64,000 nt of DNA. Source: CAXBCP01 sp963974055 (GTDB taxonomy: Bacteria > Pseudomonadota > Alphaproteobacteria > MPNO01 > UBA830). The notes below the pieces were generated by a model. That model was given only the letters and a program-made list of their open reading frames with translations. It did not search any database and was not told where the DNA came from. Position 1 is the stretch's first letter. Each line of letters opens with the position of its first letter. Location: the NCBI GenBank assembly GCA_963974055.1, contig CAXBCP010000024.1:9733-73732 (forward strand), in the 5' to 3' direction. Both the position numbers and the translations under genes were made by a program. Shown here piece by piece: positions 41,045 to 49,978 of this stretch.

Positions 41045-42220
41045 CTAAGTGCGCTCATCGACGGCAAGGGGGCCTTCTTCCAGCTTCTCGGCGAAGGCAA
41101 TCTCGTCGGCCGAAATCAGCGTCTGGTTCTTGAAGCGCCGGGCGATTTCCCCGGCGACATCGTCGCCGCCAGCGCCCTCGATGGCGAGCGCCAGCCGGTC
41201 GCCGCCGCCGGCCTTTGCGGACACTGTCAGCCGGTACGCGCCCGTCGGCCCGTCGAGTCCCAGCAGCACGGCGCGGATTTCCGACGGATAGACCTTCACG
41301 CCCTTCACCTTGATCATGTTATCGGTACGCCCGAACACGACGCGCGGCAGGTTGACGGTCCGGCCACGGACCGGGTCCGTCGTCCGGCGGACCGTCAGAT
41401 CGCCGGTGCGATAGCGGATCAGCGGCTGCGCCTCCTTTTTCAGATGGGTCAGCACCAGTTCGCCGCGCTCGCCGTCGGCGACGGGTTCACCGGTCGCCGG
41501 GTCGATCACCTCGGCATAGACCAGTTCGTCGAAAACATGCACGCCCTCGCCGCCGGGAAACGTGCGCGCAACCGGCAGGAATTCCGACAGCGAAAAGGAA
41601 TCGACCAGCACGGTATCGGGCATCGCCGCCTTGACCGCGCCGTAGAGTGCGGGATTACCGGTAAACGCCTCGCCGCCGGCGAAAAATACCTTCGGCGGCT
41701 TGAGACCGGCTTCGATCAGCTTCAGGGAAAACGACGGATTTCCGGCCAGCACAGTCACGTTGTGGCGGACGCAGACATCGACCGTGCGCTCGGCGTCTCC
41801 CGGTCCCAACGGAATACAGCCGACGCCATGGGCTTCCATCTGGGTCTGGTAGAACAGCCCGGCGACGAACATGTGATAGCCGAACGTCACCGCGCAGACA
41901 TCGCCCGGCCCGATGCCGCAGGCGTCGAGATGGGTGCGGGCGGCGGCCACCATGTTGGCGATATCCCCCGCCGTCTGCATGGCGGGGACCAGCGACGCCC
42001 CCATCGGGCTCAGATTGATCCGCACCGGATTGCTGCCGCCAAAGGCGCCGTAGCCCGGCTTTTCCATTTCCGCCACCAGGTCGGCCCGCCCCATCAGAGG
42101 CACGTTGGCCGCAAAATCGGCGGCGTCGGCGATATGGGGCGGCAGACGTCCCGCGTAGAACGGGTGCGCCGCCAGCCGCCCGAGCTGTGCGTTCAGGGCA
42201 TCAGCCGGAACGCCCATCAC
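41045..42220 (-). CDS. Phenylacetate--CoA ligase-like adenylate-forming enzyme
   Basis: 391 residues, similar to the PaaK branch of acyl-CoA ligases. Recognisable blocks are HPFYAGRLPP near the N-terminus, a phosphate-loop equivalent (LSPMGASLVPAMQT), VFFAGGEAF, DSFSLSEFLPVA, the ATP-binding LIRYRTGDL and the C-terminal hinge GRTDNMIKVKGVKVYPSEI. The usual P-loop SSGTTGxP appears degenerate. The acid activated is unknown. The start overlaps the stop of the ThDP enzyme gene by 4 bp, so the two are probably functionally paired. Confidence 0.88.
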   Translation of the reverse strand: MMGVPADALNAQLGRLAAHPFYAGRLPPHIADAADFAANVPLMGRADLVAEMEKPGYGAFGGSNPVRINLSPMGASLVPAMQTAGDIANMVAAARTHLDACGIGPGDVCAVTFGYHMFVAGLFYQTQMEAHGVGCIPLGPGDAERTVDVCVRHNVTVLAGNPSFSLKLIEAGLKPPKVFFAGGEAFTGNPALYGAVKAAMPDTVLVDSFSLSEFLPVARTFPGGEGVHVFDELVYAEVIDPATGEPVADGERGELVLTHLKKEAQPLIRYRTGDLTVRRTTDPVRGRTVNLPRVVFGRTDNMIKVKGVKVYPSEIRAVLLGLDGPTGAYRLTVSAKAGGGDRLALAIEGAGGDDVAGEIARRFKNQTLISADEIAFAEKLEEGPLAVDERT

Positions 42221-43968
42221 CGCTTGGCGTCTGCAATCGCCGCCGCGTCGTCATAGGTTGTATGAACGTTGATGACCGCCTGGCGCTTGTCGACGTCAAC
42301 CGCCTTCAGGCCGCGTTCGATCGCTGCCTGCAGCTCGGCGGGGTCTTCGACTTCCTCGCCGTAGCCGCCGGAGGCCTCGACGATCTTGTGATATTCCGGC
42401 GCCGGGTCGAGATAGGTCAGCGGCGCCTGGTTGGCGCTGGACGCCGCGCCGTCCGGGTAGAGCCCCAGGGTCGCCTTGCGCACCGAGCCCCACATCTTGT
42501 TGTTCATGATCACGGTCAGCACCGGCAGATTATAGGCCGCCGACACAAAATGCGCCGGGGTCGGGTTGCCGAACATGTAGGAACCGTCGCCGACGACGCA
42601 GAACACGCGCTTGTCCTGCTGGCCGAGCTTGACCCCGTGGGCCGCGCCGAGCCCCCAGCCAAGCCCGCCCGACGGCGATGTGCCGAAGAAACTGCCGGGT
42701 TCGCGGATCGCCATATTGCCGAGCGCGAGCTGGGATTCGGACACGAGAATGTCCTCATCCTGTTTCACCTGGTTCAGGCAATGCGCCACCCAGGAATTGT
42801 CCATGGCGGCGGCGCCGGACGCGATCTTTTCGATCCGCGTCTGATTGGCGGCGGCCTGGTCGCCCTTGATGCCGGCGATCTTGGCGCGACGCGCATCGAT
42901 GCGCCCCTTCGCCGATTTCTCACGGCTCGCCATCGCTTCTTCGAGAAGCGGCAGGGACGTGCCGGAGCTGCCGCGGATGCCCAGGTCGCACTGGAAGCCG
43001 CGCACCGGATAGTTTTCGTAAAGCGGGTCGGCGCCGAGGTGAATGACCTTCGCGTCGGGATTGAGCTTGTGCAGCGACGGAATCCACGGCACGTCGCAAT
43101 CGAGGACAAGGATCGCATCCGCGTCGGGCAGATAGGCGCCGGGCTCGTAGCCCAGATGCATCGGGTGGTCGGACGATATGTTCACATAGCGCGGACGATA
43201 GGTGATGACCGGTATCGCAAACCGCTCGGCCAGGGATTCGAGCGCCGGAACGGCCGCCCGGTTCTGTCCCATGCTGGCGGTGATGATCAGCGGATTTTCA
43301 GCCGCCGCGAGAATTTCCGCCGCCTCGTCGAGGGCATTGGCGTCGGCGGATGCCGCCCGCGCGGCCACCCGGCGGGTCGGCGACTGGAAGGTGAATTCGC
43401 CGGGATTTTCGGCAAGCACTTCGCGCGGCAGCGACAGGTAAACCGGGCCGCGCGGCTCGGTCATGGCCACGGTTACCGCGCGGTCGACGATGGTCTCGAT
43501 CTGCTTGGCGTTGCGCAGTTCGTAGTCCCACTTGACCATTTCGCGCATCACACCGCCCTGGTCGAACATTTCCTGTCCCCAGTGGATATACAGCGACCGC
43601 GATCCGTCGAAGCCTTCTTCAGTAAGCGGCGTACGGCCCGACGTCATGAGGATCGGCACATTCTCGCGCGACGCGTTCATGACGCCGCAGATTGCATTCG
43701 CCGTGCCGACATTGACATGCACCATGACCGAGGCGAGCCGGCCGGTCGCGACGTAGTAGCCATGCGCCATCGCCACCGCGAGGTTTTCGTGCGGCACGGT
43801 CATCGGTGTCGGCGAGCTGCTTTGTCCGGCCACGGATTTCGACAGCGCTTCGATGATCGAGGGAAAATCGGTGCCGGCATTACCGAACAGGTAATCGACG
43901 TCACGGTCTTTCAACAGGGTCAAATAAGCTTCGGCGGCGCTATCGGCCTTGATTGTCTTGGCTGGCAT
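42217..43968 (-). CDS. Thiamine pyrophosphate-requiring enzyme (acetolactate synthase/decarboxylase family)
   Basis: 583 residues with the three-domain ThDP architecture. The activating Glu lies in TVPHENLAVAMAHGYY (about residue 65), and the cofactor motif runs from VVGDGSYMFGNP to VIMNNKMWGSV (GDG to NN) near residue 475. The middle domain (about 200-340) lacks an obvious intact FAD site, so a 2-keto acid decarboxylase or lyase is as likely as a synthase. Its gene overlaps a CoA-ligase-like gene, suggesting a route in which an acid and a keto acid are processed together. It is divergent from an MFS carrier (165 bp). Confidence 0.9.
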   Translation of the reverse strand: MPAKTIKADSAAEAYLTLLKDRDVDYLFGNAGTDFPSIIEALSKSVAGQSSSPTPMTVPHENLAVAMAHGYYVATGRLASVMVHVNVGTANAICGVMNASRENVPILMTSGRTPLTEEGFDGSRSLYIHWGQEMFDQGGVMREMVKWDYELRNAKQIETIVDRAVTVAMTEPRGPVYLSLPREVLAENPGEFTFQSPTRRVAARAASADANALDEAAEILAAAENPLIITASMGQNRAAVPALESLAERFAIPVITYRPRYVNISSDHPMHLGYEPGAYLPDADAILVLDCDVPWIPSLHKLNPDAKVIHLGADPLYENYPVRGFQCDLGIRGSSGTSLPLLEEAMASREKSAKGRIDARRAKIAGIKGDQAAANQTRIEKIASGAAAMDNSWVAHCLNQVKQDEDILVSESQLALGNMAIREPGSFFGTSPSGGLGWGLGAAHGVKLGQQDKRVFCVVGDGSYMFGNPTPAHFVSAAYNLPVLTVIMNNKMWGSVRKATLGLYPDGAASSANQAPLTYLDPAPEYHKIVEASGGYGEEVEDPAELQAAIERGLKAVDVDKRQAVINVHTTYDDAAAIADAKR

Positions 43969-44133
43969 GGTTGTCCCTCATCCCTTTAATTTATCTTATG
44001 GGTTTATCGATGAATGTTGAGTTTCGATAGCACGGACCGGCAGGTTTATCTAGCGGTCGCCGGGAAAACCCGACGGCCCCGTTCCGGCCGATGCCGTTTC
44101 GGTCCGGAATCGTGCTAAAGCTTCGGGATCATC

Positions 44134-45279
44134 ATGGCCATACGATTTTCCTTCTATTATGCGGCGATATTTCTGGCGGTCGGCATTCACCTGCCGTTCT
44201 GGCCGGCATGGCTTAAATATCGCGGGCTCGATGCGGCGGAGATCAGCCTGATCCTGTCGGTCGGGGTTTGGATCCGTGCGTTCGCCAATCCGCTGATCGC
44301 CCATTTCGCCGACCGGTCCGGCGCCCACAGGAAAATCATTATGATCTCGGCCGGCGGCGGCATAATCACCTACGCGCTTTTCGGCATCGCCGACGGGTTC
44401 TGGGCCCTGTTCGCCGTCAACGTGCTGGCGAGCGCGATGTTCATGGCCCTGATCCCGCTGGGCGAAAACCTCGCGTCGCGCGCCTCTGTCGAACACGGAT
44501 TCGATTACGGCCGGGTGCGTCTCTGGGGATCGATCACCTTTATCCTTGCGGCCTATGCGGGCGGATGGGTTGTGGAACGGTCGGGCGATGCCGCAATCCT
44601 GTGGATGATCGTCGCCGCCATGGTGGCTGCGTTCATCGCCGGGTTCGGCCTGCCGGAGCGCCCGGCCCGCGACCGGCCGCATGTCCGTTTTCCGGCCTTC
44701 GTGCTGCTGCGCCAGAAGCCCTTTCTGGTATTCATCGCCGCCGTCAGCCTGCTGCAGTCCAGCCACGCGGTGCTCTACGTATTCGGTACCATTCACTGGC
44801 GCAACGCGGGCCTGCCGGACGACGTGATCGGCGCGTTGTGGGCCGAAGGGGTCATTGCCGAAATTATCCTGTTCGCGTTTTCCGGTGCGGTCGTCGCGCG
44901 GATCAGCCCGATACGGCTGATGTGGATCGCCGCCGCGGCCGGCATCGTGCGCTGGGCCATTCTCGCCAATACGACCGACATGGGCATGCTGTTCGCCACC
45001 CAGTGGCTGCACGGCCTGACCTTCGGCGCGGCGCACCTGGCCGCCATGCATCACCTGCTGCGCACGGTTCCCGAACACATGTCGGCATCGGCGCAGAGCC
45101 TGTATTCGGGTCTCGCCATCGGGCTGGTCATGGGGCTGGCAATGCTCGTCACCGGCGGGCTATACGAGCGGTTCGGCGGCGGCGCCTTTTACGCGATGAT
45201 CACGATGTCGGCGGCCGGCGGCATCACGGCAATTTACCTGATGCGGATGAACGGCCGCCTGGCGGACAAAACGCCCTAG
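44134..45279 (+). CDS. MFS transporter, HcaT/3-phenylpropionate permease-like
   Basis: 381 residues, about 12 helices. The pattern FYYAAIFLAVGIHLPFWPAWL at the N-terminus and RLWGSITFILAAYAGGW in helix five match the phenylpropionate/nucleoside-symporter-like MFS branch (MFS_1-like). Being divergent from the ThDP enzyme, CoA ligase and beta-oxidation-like genes, it may import the aromatic or alicyclic acid those enzymes break down; this is inference from position. It ends convergently with the small membrane protein, sharing CTAG. Confidence 0.88.
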   Translation: MAIRFSFYYAAIFLAVGIHLPFWPAWLKYRGLDAAEISLILSVGVWIRAFANPLIAHFADRSGAHRKIIMISAGGGIITYALFGIADGFWALFAVNVLASAMFMALIPLGENLASRASVEHGFDYGRVRLWGSITFILAAYAGGWVVERSGDAAILWMIVAAMVAAFIAGFGLPERPARDRPHVRFPAFVLLRQKPFLVFIAAVSLLQSSHAVLYVFGTIHWRNAGLPDDVIGALWAEGVIAEIILFAFSGAVVARISPIRLMWIAAAAGIVRWAILANTTDMGMLFATQWLHGLTFGAAHLAAMHHLLRTVPEHMSASAQSLYSGLAIGLVMGLAMLVTGGLYERFGGGAFYAMITMSAAGGITAIYLMRMNGRLADKTP

Positions 45280-45464
45280 TGGCGCTGTTCTTCGTGGTCG
45301 AGGGACGTGCGGATCAGGAGGAAAACGAACGCGACGCCAAACACGAACATCGCGAGACCGCCGTAATAGCCGAGCCCTTCGCCGGCCCGGGCGGCAACAA
45401 ACAGCCCGGCGATTCCCATCACGATTGAGAAGAATCCCAGAATCCAGTTTGAAAAATTTTCCAT
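45276..45464 (-). CDS. Small two-helix membrane protein
   Basis: 62 residues with two hydrophobic helices (about 6-26 and 33-53), WILGFFSIVMGIAGLFVAAR and GGLAMFVFGVAFVFLLIR, and a charged tail (HEEQRH). Short proteins of this pattern are common in proteobacteria and have no defined function. It lies 92 bp after the histidine kinase gene on the same strand. Confidence 0.75.
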   Translation of the reverse strand: MENFSNWILGFFSIVMGIAGLFVAARAGEGLGYYGGLAMFVFGVAFVFLLIRTSLDHEEQRH

Positions 45465-45556
45465 ATTCTAATCCGCCGTCAATCTATTCGGTAACAGGAT
45501 AAATAACGATTAAGACGCGCAATCGCAACGTTGTCATGGACAGAATCCCGGCTGCG

Positions 45557-47020
45557 CTATTCTGCCGCGTTGGCGGGCGATCCCGGGGCGGCGGACCGCC
45601 CGAACCGGGGGCGTTCGCGCTTTTCCTCGATCGGCAGGCTGAGGACGAATACCGTGCCGTCTTCGTCGCTCCGCCCGAGTTCCGCATCGCCGCCATGGCC
45701 GCGCATCAGGTCCCGCGCGATCGCGAGCCCCAGCCCCGTGCCGCCGACCCGCGCCGAGCCCTGGAACGGCTCGAACAGATGCTCTTTTACCCTGTTCGGC
45801 AGGCCCGGGCCGTTATCGGCGATCTCGATAAGGTTCGCATTCAGATCGGAATCGGCCGATGCCGCAACCGACACCTTGGTCGCGCCGGCCTGGAACGCGT
45901 TCAGCACCAGGTTCGAAATCACGCGGTAAAGCTGGTCGCGGTCGGCAAATATAGCAAAGTCGCGCGGCACCGAATTTTCGATCATGCCGGTCTGGCTTTC
46001 GCGAACAGATATTTCCGTGGCGATATCGCTGACCAGCGCGGCGAGATCGAAATGCGTCAGTTCGGGCGCCGGCGTGCCTTCATTGGCGAAGGTAAGCGTC
46101 CGGCTGCACAGCGCAGCGGCGCGATCGAGCGCGCCGAGCAGCGTCGGCGCAATCCGCCGCACGTTCGGGTCGTCGCTGTCGGAGACGTGGTCGGACACCA
46201 GCTGGGCCGTGGCGAGGATGTTCCGCAGATCGTGGTTGATCTTGGTGACCGCCGTGCCGAGGGCGGCAAGCCGCGCCCGCTGTTTCAGCGCATCGCGCAG
46301 CCGGCTCTGCATCTGGGCGAGTTCGCGCTGGGCGCTGCCGATCTCGTCGCGGCGGCGGCCGGGCTGGATCAGCCGGCGCGCGTCGTCCGGATTGCGGCGA
46401 AAATTGATCATGCTGTCCGTGATGCCGAGCATCGGGCGGACGAACATCCATTGCAGGCTGAGATATACAAGCGTCGCCGTCACCAGCGAAATCACGATCG
46501 ACAGCCACAGGATGCGCGCCGAATAATCGAGCATCATCTCGCGCAGGACCCATTCGTTGATGACCGTCTCGACCAGCACTTCGGGATTGGTGGGCGACGG
46601 CGCAACGACGCGGACCATCCGGCGCTCGGTCCGCCACATGACCGACAGCGCTTCGCCGATCAGTCCGAAGAATTCGTTGTCGCGCATGTCGAACGTCTCG
46701 TGAACCTTCGGCGGCATGTTGCGGCTGAGCATCAGAGCCTTGGATTTCGGCCGGCGCAGCACGATGCCGTACGACTTGGCGCTTTTCAGAAGCTCTTCGA
46801 GAAGCGCGCTGCTAACCCGGTTGTCGCTGGGGGCTTCGAGCGCCAGACTCGCCAGATGGGCGGCGGCGATGCGTTCCTGCATATAGGCGACGCGGTAGCG
46901 GCCGATGGACGGCGCATAGATGAACACCTCGCTCAGCATCACGAAAAAGACCGTGAGCAACAGCAGCCGTGCGGACATTCCGGTCAGCAGCAACGGCAAA
47001 CGTCTTGGCTTTTCATCCAT
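45557..47020 (-). CDS. Orphan sensor histidine kinase
   Basis: 487 residues: one N-terminal helix (about 13-34), a periplasmic sensor region (about 35-165), a second helix (about 170-190), a HAMP-like linker (RPMLGITDSM), the phospho-acceptor block ARLAALGTAVTKINHDLRN (His near residue 275) and a full catalytic domain with N-box NLVLNAFQA, G1 EIADNGPGLP and GTGLGLAIARDL. No response regulator gene is adjacent, so the partner is unlinked. The H-box is INHDLRN, as in kinases that hold a short dimerisation helix. The sensed signal is unknown. Confidence 0.93.
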   Translation of the reverse strand: MDEKPRRLPLLLTGMSARLLLLTVFFVMLSEVFIYAPSIGRYRVAYMQERIAAAHLASLALEAPSDNRVSSALLEELLKSAKSYGIVLRRPKSKALMLSRNMPPKVHETFDMRDNEFFGLIGEALSVMWRTERRMVRVVAPSPTNPEVLVETVINEWVLREMMLDYSARILWLSIVISLVTATLVYLSLQWMFVRPMLGITDSMINFRRNPDDARRLIQPGRRRDEIGSAQRELAQMQSRLRDALKQRARLAALGTAVTKINHDLRNILATAQLVSDHVSDSDDPNVRRIAPTLLGALDRAAALCSRTLTFANEGTPAPELTHFDLAALVSDIATEISVRESQTGMIENSVPRDFAIFADRDQLYRVISNLVLNAFQAGATKVSVAASADSDLNANLIEIADNGPGLPNRVKEHLFEPFQGSARVGGTGLGLAIARDLMRGHGGDAELGRSDEDGTVFVLSLPIEEKRERPRFGRSAAPGSPANAAE

Positions 47021-47076
47021 ATGCGGACTATAGCGAAGCGGCCGGGCGGTCTCTATGCCCCTGATACTTTTGATAC

Positions 47077-47108
47077 AAAAGAAAACGCCCTCCCCGGTGG
47101 GGAGGACG
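47077..47108 (-). terminator. Intrinsic terminator of the cysteine-repeat gene
   Basis: On the minus strand a 10-bp GC-rich stem (47108-47099 with 47095-47086, one wobble pair, short loop) is followed by TTTTCTTTT. It lies 36 bp after the stop codon of the cysteine-repeat gene. Confidence 0.85.
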
Positions 47109-47143
47109 TTCGATCATACGCTCCACAGAACGAATGGACGTCT

Positions 47144-47404
47144 TTAGTTTTTCTTCGCAGCACAGGGGCTGCACGGGTTTTTCGCCGCGCACGGGCTGCA
47201 CGGGTTCTTTGCCGCACAGGGATTCTTCGCCGCGCACGGGCTGCACGGATTCTTCGCCGCACAGGGATTCTTCGCCGCGCACGGGCCGCACGCCGCGATC
47301 TGGACGGGGGTGCCGGCGGAAATGCCGGCCGCGGCGGCGGGCAGCGCGGCGGTGCCGGCGGCGAGTGCAACAACGCTGAGGGTGGTAATCGTTTTCTTGA
47401 TCAT
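47144..47404 (-). CDS. Secreted cysteine-repeat protein (CAAKNPC repeats)
   Basis: 86 residues. A signal peptide (KKTITTLSVVALAAGTAALPAAAA) is followed by a short linker and then ten cysteines in about 46 residues, built from CAAKNPC and CSPC units: one CGPC and three CSPC pairs, five AAKNPC segments. The DNA repeats with a 45-bp period. The arrangement suggests binding of a soft metal such as copper or zinc, or disulfide cross-linking in the envelope; neither is shown. ATG at 47404 follows TGGGAGAACAG. It has its own terminator and a 5'-leader hairpin, so it is an independent transcript, and probably a real gene. Confidence 0.85.
   Translation of the reverse strand: MIKKTITTLSVVALAAGTAALPAAAAGISAGTPVQIAACGPCAAKNPCAAKNPCSPCAAKNPCAAKNPCSPCAAKNPCSPCAAKKN
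47156..47290 (-). repeat. 45-bp tandem repeat encoding the CAAKNPC units
   Basis: GCCGCACAGG recurs at 47211 and 47256, and the flanking sequence repeats with the same 45-bp (15-codon) step. The shorter 18- to 21-bp sub-repeats correspond to single CAAKNPC units. Such a region can gain or lose units by slippage. Confidence 0.8.
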
Positions 47405-47435
47405 ATCTGTTCTCCCATTGACGATACGGAAACCT

Positions 47436-47462
47436 GGGACCGCGGAGGAATTCCGCTGTCCC
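47436..47462 (-). promoter_or_regulatory. Hairpin in the leader of the cysteine-repeat gene
   Basis: GGGACCGCGGA (47436-47446) can pair with TTCCGCTGTCCC (47451-47462) with one bulged base. It lies 32 bp upstream of the start codon, with no T run after it, so could be an operator, mRNA stabiliser or translation control. A perfect 10-bp palindrome (CAACTAGTTG) also occurs at 47519-47528. Confidence 0.4.
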
Positions 47463-47568
47463 AATGATTAGATGGGGATTCCACACATCACACAACGCAC
47501 ACTATGCTCACCGTCTCTCAACTAGTTGTGAGCGCAGGGTTTTCGCGGGCGGCGCAGGGTCCCGGCCG

Positions 47569-49002
47569 TCAACCGAGGCGCAGCAGAAACCTGACGATTT
47601 TTTTCGTCTTCTCGCTGAACAGCTTCGGCGTGTAATAGCTGCCGGCGGCGCGCTTGTTGACCTCGCCCAGGGTCGGATAGGGAATGATGAGCCCCGCGAC
47701 GGCGCCGATCTTCATTTTCTTCTGGATCGGCAGAATCCAGCTTTGCAGCAATTCGCCCGCATGCGGCCCGACGATCGACGCCCCGACGATAACGCCCTTG
47801 GCGGTCGTGACGATCTTGGCGAGCCCGTCGGTATCGCGCTCCGCCTGCGCCCGGTCGTTCTCGGCGAAGGGATGGCGAAGGATGCGGATATCGCCGTATT
47901 TTTCCCGCGCCTGGGTCTCGGTCATGCCCACATGGGCAAGCTCGGGATCGGTATAGGTGACCCATGGCAGGGCCGAATAGTCGACCCTGGCCGGCAGGCG
48001 GAACAGGATGTTCCGCAGGACGATCCCGGCGTGATAGCCGGCGACATGCGTGAACTGAAAGCCGCCCGCCGCATCGCCGATGGCGTACACTTTCCTGTTG
48101 GATGTCCGCAGACGCGCATCCACCGTGACCCCGCGCTTGTCGTATTCTATTCCCGCCGCTTCGAGGTCGAGCCCGTCGAGATTGGGCACCCGCCCCGCCG
48201 ATACAAGCAGGTCGGACCCTTCGATGCGTTCTTCCCTGCCGTCGTCCTTGATGATGACGGCAATTCCGCTGTCGGTTCGTTCGGCCCGGACGACCTTGAT
48301 GCCTTCACGCATCGCGATCCCTTCGGACAGCATCCGGTTTTTCACGATCTCCGTCAGTTCCGGGTCGTCCTTGCCGAGCACGCTGAACATCTCGAGGATC
48401 GTCACCCTGCAGCCGAGCCGCCGGTGCGCCTGGGCGAGCTCGCTGCCGATCGGCCCGCCGCCGAGAACGATCAGATGATCGGGCGCGGATTTTTTATCGA
48501 ACACCGTTTCGTTGGTCAGGTAGGGCACGTCTTCCAGCCCGGGGACCGGCGGCACGCCGGCGCGGGAGCCGGTGGAGATAACGACGCGCTTGACGGTGAT
48601 GACGGTGTCGCCGGCCTGCACCCGGTTGGGGCCGACGAACTTGCCGTGCTCCTGGATAACCCGCACGCCGAGCCCTTCGAAGCGCTCGACGGAATCGTGC
48701 GGCGCGATGGCGCCGATGACGCCGTGAACGTGATCGTGGACTTTTTCGAAATCGATCGCCGGTTCCGCAGCGGCGATCCCGAACCGGCCGGCCCTGCGCA
48801 CGGCGTGGGCCGCATGGGCCGCCGCGATCATCGCCTTCGACGGAACGCAGCCGTAGTTCAGGCAATCGCCGCCCATCTTCGCCTTTTCGAGCAGCACCAC
48901 CTCGGCGCCCATCTGCGACGCGCCGGCGGCGACGGACAAACCCCCGGAGCCGCCGCCGATGACAACGATATCAGCGGTAATTTCATTCGACATTTTCGAC
49001 AC
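47569..49002 (-). CDS. FAD-dependent pyridine nucleotide-disulfide oxidoreductase (MerA/Lpd-like)
   Basis: 477 residues. N-terminal FAD fold (VVIGGGSGGLSVAAGA), redox-active pair in GGDCLNYGCVPSK (Cys-x4-Cys), NAD(P)-binding fold near residue 180 (LIVLGGGPIGSELAQ) and FAD loop VYAIGDAAGGF. The C-terminal site usually HAHPTLSE in lipoamide dehydrogenase reads IPYPTLGE, so the active-site His is replaced, as in MerA-like relatives. The vicinal cysteines at the MerA C-terminus and an N-terminal metal-binding domain are missing, so it is not a classical mercuric reductase. It follows the TVP38-family gene by 8 bp. Confidence 0.92.
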   Translation of the reverse strand: MSKMSNEITADIVVIGGGSGGLSVAAGASQMGAEVVLLEKAKMGGDCLNYGCVPSKAMIAAAHAAHAVRRAGRFGIAAAEPAIDFEKVHDHVHGVIGAIAPHDSVERFEGLGVRVIQEHGKFVGPNRVQAGDTVITVKRVVISTGSRAGVPPVPGLEDVPYLTNETVFDKKSAPDHLIVLGGGPIGSELAQAHRRLGCRVTILEMFSVLGKDDPELTEIVKNRMLSEGIAMREGIKVVRAERTDSGIAVIIKDDGREERIEGSDLLVSAGRVPNLDGLDLEAAGIEYDKRGVTVDARLRTSNRKVYAIGDAAGGFQFTHVAGYHAGIVLRNILFRLPARVDYSALPWVTYTDPELAHVGMTETQAREKYGDIRILRHPFAENDRAQAERDTDGLAKIVTTAKGVIVGASIVGPHAGELLQSWILPIQKKMKIGAVAGLIIPYPTLGEVNKRAAGSYYTPKLFSEKTKKIVRFLLRLG

Positions 49003-49010
49003 CTTAGTAT

Positions 49011-49787
49011 TCAGGCGGACGGAACGGCTTTCCGCGCTTTGATCTTTTTATAGACGATCGGTATGCAGGCAAGAACCGCGAGGCCGATGATCGGGGCCAG
49101 GAAACGCGGCGCGAAGATGATCCCGATATTCAGATCGCCCCCGGCGTCGAGCACCGCACCGGCGCCGTCTCCCACGAGCGAATAAACGAACGCGCCGGGG
49201 ACGATGCCGAGAAACGTGCCGATCAGATAGGTGCGCAGGCTGACGCCCAGGAAGGCCGGGACCAGATTGACCAGCCAGAACGGAAACAGCGGCACCAGAC
49301 GCAGGATCAGCAGGTAGCTCAGCGCGTTTTCGCGAAAACCCGCTTCCATGCGTTTGATCGCCGGGCCGGCCTTGGCGCGCAGGACGTCGCCGAGCGCGCA
49401 TTTCGCCGCGAGGAATACGCCGACGGCGCCGGTCGTCGCACCGATAACGACATACACCGTGCCGAGATAGGGTCCGAACATGAACCCGCCGGCGATGGTG
49501 ATAAACACCGCCCCGGGGATGGAGAACGCGACCGCGAGGGCATAAACCGCAATGAATACGATGGCGGACATCGCACCGTAATTCTCGACCCAGGACTGGA
49601 GCACTTCCCGGTGGGTCTTGAGCGCGCCGAGGGAAACATACTGATTGAGATCGAAGTAAAAAAACGCCGCCAGACCCGCGACCAGCACGGTCAGGGGCAG
49701 GACCCGCCCGAGCGAAAAGGCGGATTTTCTGCCGCCCTGCCCGGTCCCCGGTTGGTTTGCGGAGTCTGCCTGTGTCGCTTTGTCCAT
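49011..49787 (-). CDS. TVP38/TMEM64-family membrane protein
   Basis: 258 residues with about six helices. The VTT-domain signature is visible: AVAFSIPGAVFITIAGGFMFGPYLG followed by FRENALSYLLILRLVPLFPFWLVN, the loop that includes the family's conserved F..LRL.P. ATG at 49787 is preferred because AAAGG lies 8 bp upstream; another ATG at 49802 would add five residues. These proteins are DedA relatives of unclear role, often genetically linked or fused to MerA/Lpd-like oxidoreductases, as here (8 bp apart). Confidence 0.9.
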   Translation of the reverse strand: MDKATQADSANQPGTGQGGRKSAFSLGRVLPLTVLVAGLAAFFYFDLNQYVSLGALKTHREVLQSWVENYGAMSAIVFIAVYALAVAFSIPGAVFITIAGGFMFGPYLGTVYVVIGATTGAVGVFLAAKCALGDVLRAKAGPAIKRMEAGFRENALSYLLILRLVPLFPFWLVNLVPAFLGVSLRTYLIGTFLGIVPGAFVYSLVGDGAGAVLDAGGDLNIGIIFAPRFLAPIIGLAVLACIPIVYKKIKARKAVPSA

Positions 49788-49978
49788 CGCAGCGCCTTTC
49801 ATGGCTGTTGTCTTATGCCGTTTGGCGGATGTGGCGGGTTTCCCGGACAGAATACCATACAAAACTTCCGCGTTTTTCCGTCCGGCCGCGCCCAGAGGCC
49901 CGTTCCGGTCCCGGGATATCTGGATTTCCGCCGTTCCCAAGGCCAATCAACACCCTCTCAACAAAGCGTGAAGTCCCC

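Noticed and set aside
42187..43989. Long plus-strand open frame opposite the ThDP enzyme
   Set aside because: The minus-strand gene has clear ThDP motifs; the antisense frame has none and shows shadow composition.
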